The notes beneath the pieces were generated by a model. The model was not told where the DNA came from and did not search any database. It saw only the letters and a program-made list of their open reading frames with translations. Shown here one piece after another: positions 5,336-6,466 of a DNA stretch of 6,466 nt. The translations under genes were made by a program, and so were the position numbers. The stretch lies in the NCBI GenBank assembly GCA_003096235.1, contig PIXT01000003.1, positions 1-6,466 on the forward strand. The letters are read 5' to 3'. The number at the start of each line of letters is the position of its first letter. The first letter of the stretch is position 1. This DNA comes from Candidatus Bathyarchaeum sp. (GTDB lineage: Archaea; Thermoproteota; Bathyarchaeia; Bathyarchaeales; Bathyarchaeaceae).

Positions 5336-6189
5336 TTTGCGTTTTCTGAATAGCTTTATTCCGTCTATTTCTGTTACGTATTCAAATCCGTTTTCTATGA
5401 TGTGTGTTGCTTCGTTGATGTTTTTTGCTGTACTACAGTGGTAGTCATCGTTTGGCATTGATTCGAAAAGGTGAACGTATCTTATTGTTGTTCGGATGTC
5501 TTTGTGTCCTAGGACTGCTTTGACGTGCATTAGGCTGTTTTTTTTGTGGTATTCGATTGAGGCTTTGAAGTGTATAAAATCGTATAGTCTTATTGTTTTG
5601 AATGTTGGGTCTTGGAGTTTTTCGGCTAGTTTGTTTCTGAGTTTGCGGTATTGTTCGCTTATGCTTTTTGATTTGCAGTTGAATAGTTTATCGTTTGCGT
5701 TTAGGTGGTTTTTTAATATGTATTTTTTAGAATTTCCCGTGTGTTGGTTTTGAGTTTTCCGATTCTTCCGACGGTGTGTTTTGCTCCTGTGCTGCTGACA
5801 ATTCTTTTTTCTAAATCAATGTCGGAGACTTTTAGCCATGTGAGTTCTACAGGTCTTGTCCCTAGGTCTTTTGACGTTGAGAGAATTATTGCCATCTTTG
5901 GGGATGCGTGTGAGATTAGCATGTCACTTCTTTCTGTTGTTGGTACTTTTATTGGTCGGTCGTAGCGTTTGTAGAATGGTTGTTGCCATTCTTGCCCGAT
6001 TGATTTCATGTAGATTGCGTAGGCTTCGATTAGGCTTTCTTTGTACCCATTTGTGCATTGTTTGTTTGCTATGAACGTTTTAATTACTTCTGGGTTTGCT
6101 AGAGTGCAACTTCTTTGTAGGTGTTTGAGCCGTTTTTTTGTGTATTTTATCGTTGAATCTGCGTAGGCGTTCTTTTTCATCCAGAGCAT
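5333..6189 (-). pseudogene. Tyrosine recombinase/integrase, frameshifted
   Basis: An archaeal-type tyrosine recombinase (site-specific DNA integration/excision) of about 285 aa, in two frames. The first frame (6189 to 5713) carries the N-terminal DNA-binding part (STIKYTKKRLKHLQ, 12-25) and catalytic Arg I in GTRPVEL (R112), plus the beta-hairpin lysine region near 137-147. At the six-A run 5723-5728 a -1 shift is needed to continue (…LKK-YILKNH…) into the second frame ending at 5333. That part has the motif-II region LYDFIHF (Y203, I206), LGHK with H229, and the nucleophile in TTIRYVHL (Y238), and ends in KLFRKRK. Ile206 stands where the conserved second Arg is expected. Frameshift plus this substitution point to an inactive gene, though a sequencing error or programmed slippage (A AAA AAT) could explain the shift. 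Start ATG 6189 has no clear ribosome binding site; ATG 6180 is an alternative. Confidence 0.88.
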
Positions 6190-6205
6190 GACGTTTATAA
6201 TGGTG

Positions 6206-6248
6206 GGGGATGCTGTTCTAATACTGGGGGATGATGTAGCCGTCCCAG
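6206..6248 (+). repeat. 43-bp imperfect direct repeat, right copy (candidate attachment site)
   Basis: This is the partner of 4048-4090 (34 of 43 identical, same orientation). It lies 17 bp upstream of the recombinase ATG, the usual place for an attachment site. It contains GGGGGATGCTGT (6205-6216) and GGGGGATGATGT (6226-6237), 11 of 12 identical at a 21-bp period, and an inverted pair CTGGG (6224-6228) / CCCAG (6244-6248). Confidence 0.65.
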
Positions 6249-6302
6249 ACCGACCTTAATTGGAATGAAGACTATAAGGCTGGCAGACCCCGTTATGTTA
6301 AC

Positions 6303-6308
6303 AAAAAA
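6303..6308 (-). terminator. Possible oligo-T terminator of the right-edge gene
   Basis: Six A on the plus strand read as six T on the minus strand, 33 nt after the stop codon of the partial membrane-protein gene. No hairpin is visible. Confidence 0.3.
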
Positions 6309-6341
6309 TGGGGGTGTTGCCTGTTTTTTGATTGTTGAGGG

Positions 6342-6466
6342 TTATTTTTTTGTGGTCAGTGTCATTGTTTTCTCTAGTTTTTTGTTGATGATGAAGAATA
6401 TTAGGCATGTGATGAAGGCGTAGGTTAGCCCGTTTGTTGTGGCTTCGAGGTAAAGAATGTAGTCTG
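6342..6466 (-). CDS. C-terminus of a probable membrane protein (partial)
   Basis: The last 40 codons of a minus-strand gene that begins beyond the window edge. The visible residues (DYILYLEATTNGLTYAFITC followed by LIFFIINKKLEK) form one hydrophobic helix ending in a basic, polar tail, typical of a final transmembrane segment with a cytoplasmic end. Codon third positions are strongly C/A biased, as in real genes; the overlapping open frame is His/Asn-rich and looks like a shadow. The family cannot be told from this fragment. It reads toward the recombinase on the same strand, but about 150 bp with a repeat and a T-run separate them, so I do not expect one transcript. Confidence 0.55.
   Translation of the reverse strand, partial: DYILYLEATTNGLTYAFITCLIFFIINKKLEKTMTLTTKK

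Noticed and set aside
6190..6255. N-terminal extension of the recombinase frame through the right repeat
   Set aside because: The frame is open to 6256 but has no ATG, GTG or TTG beyond 6189, so the repeat is not coding for the recombinase.
6188..6258. Plus-strand mini-frame ATG 6188 to TAA 6258 reading through the right repeat (…GDAVLILGDDVAVPDRP)
   Set aside because: Overlaps the recombinase start on the other strand, has no ribosome binding site, and the repeat differences are not synonymous-biased.

Overview
The window looks archaeal, AT-rich and mesophile-like. Evidence: A-type TATA boxes about 25 nt before likely transcript starts, Shine-Dalgarno motifs matching GGAGGTGATC, oligo-T stretches after genes, a DUF4013-type membrane protein, and a tyrosine recombinase with the archaeal C-terminal style (YDF.H, LGHKDI, LFRKRK end). 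I would guess the Bathyarchaeia or a related lineage, but the lineage is inference only.

Layout. Positions 1-941 (minus) hold the N-terminal two thirds of a DEAD-box RNA helicase, cut by the window edge. It is followed by a 219-bp intergenic region with a 17-bp direct repeat. Positions 1161-1925 (plus) hold a small cupin and an unrecognised 126-aa protein, probably one transcript. A YkgJ-type cysteine-cluster protein (1979-2482, minus) converges on them and shares a divergent promoter region with a 76-aa possible winged-helix protein (2653-2883, plus). After a 338-bp T-rich gap comes a DUF4013-like multi-pass membrane protein (3222-3890, plus).

Positions 4048-6248 look like a small, decaying integrated element. 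Two copies of a 43-bp imperfect direct repeat (34 of 43 identical, same orientation) lie about 2.16 kb apart, one of them 17 bp from the start of a tyrosine recombinase gene. Between them are a degraded reading frame interrupted by an amber codon, a membrane-anchored winged-helix regulator (minus), a divergent 60-aa two-helix membrane protein (plus) with a 14-bp palindrome in the shared promoter, and the recombinase. The recombinase is split by a -1 frameshift at an A6 run and carries Ile where the second catalytic Arg is expected. The flanking repeats could be attachment sites, but this is inference.

The right end (6342-6466, minus) holds the C-terminus of a probable membrane protein that starts outside the window.
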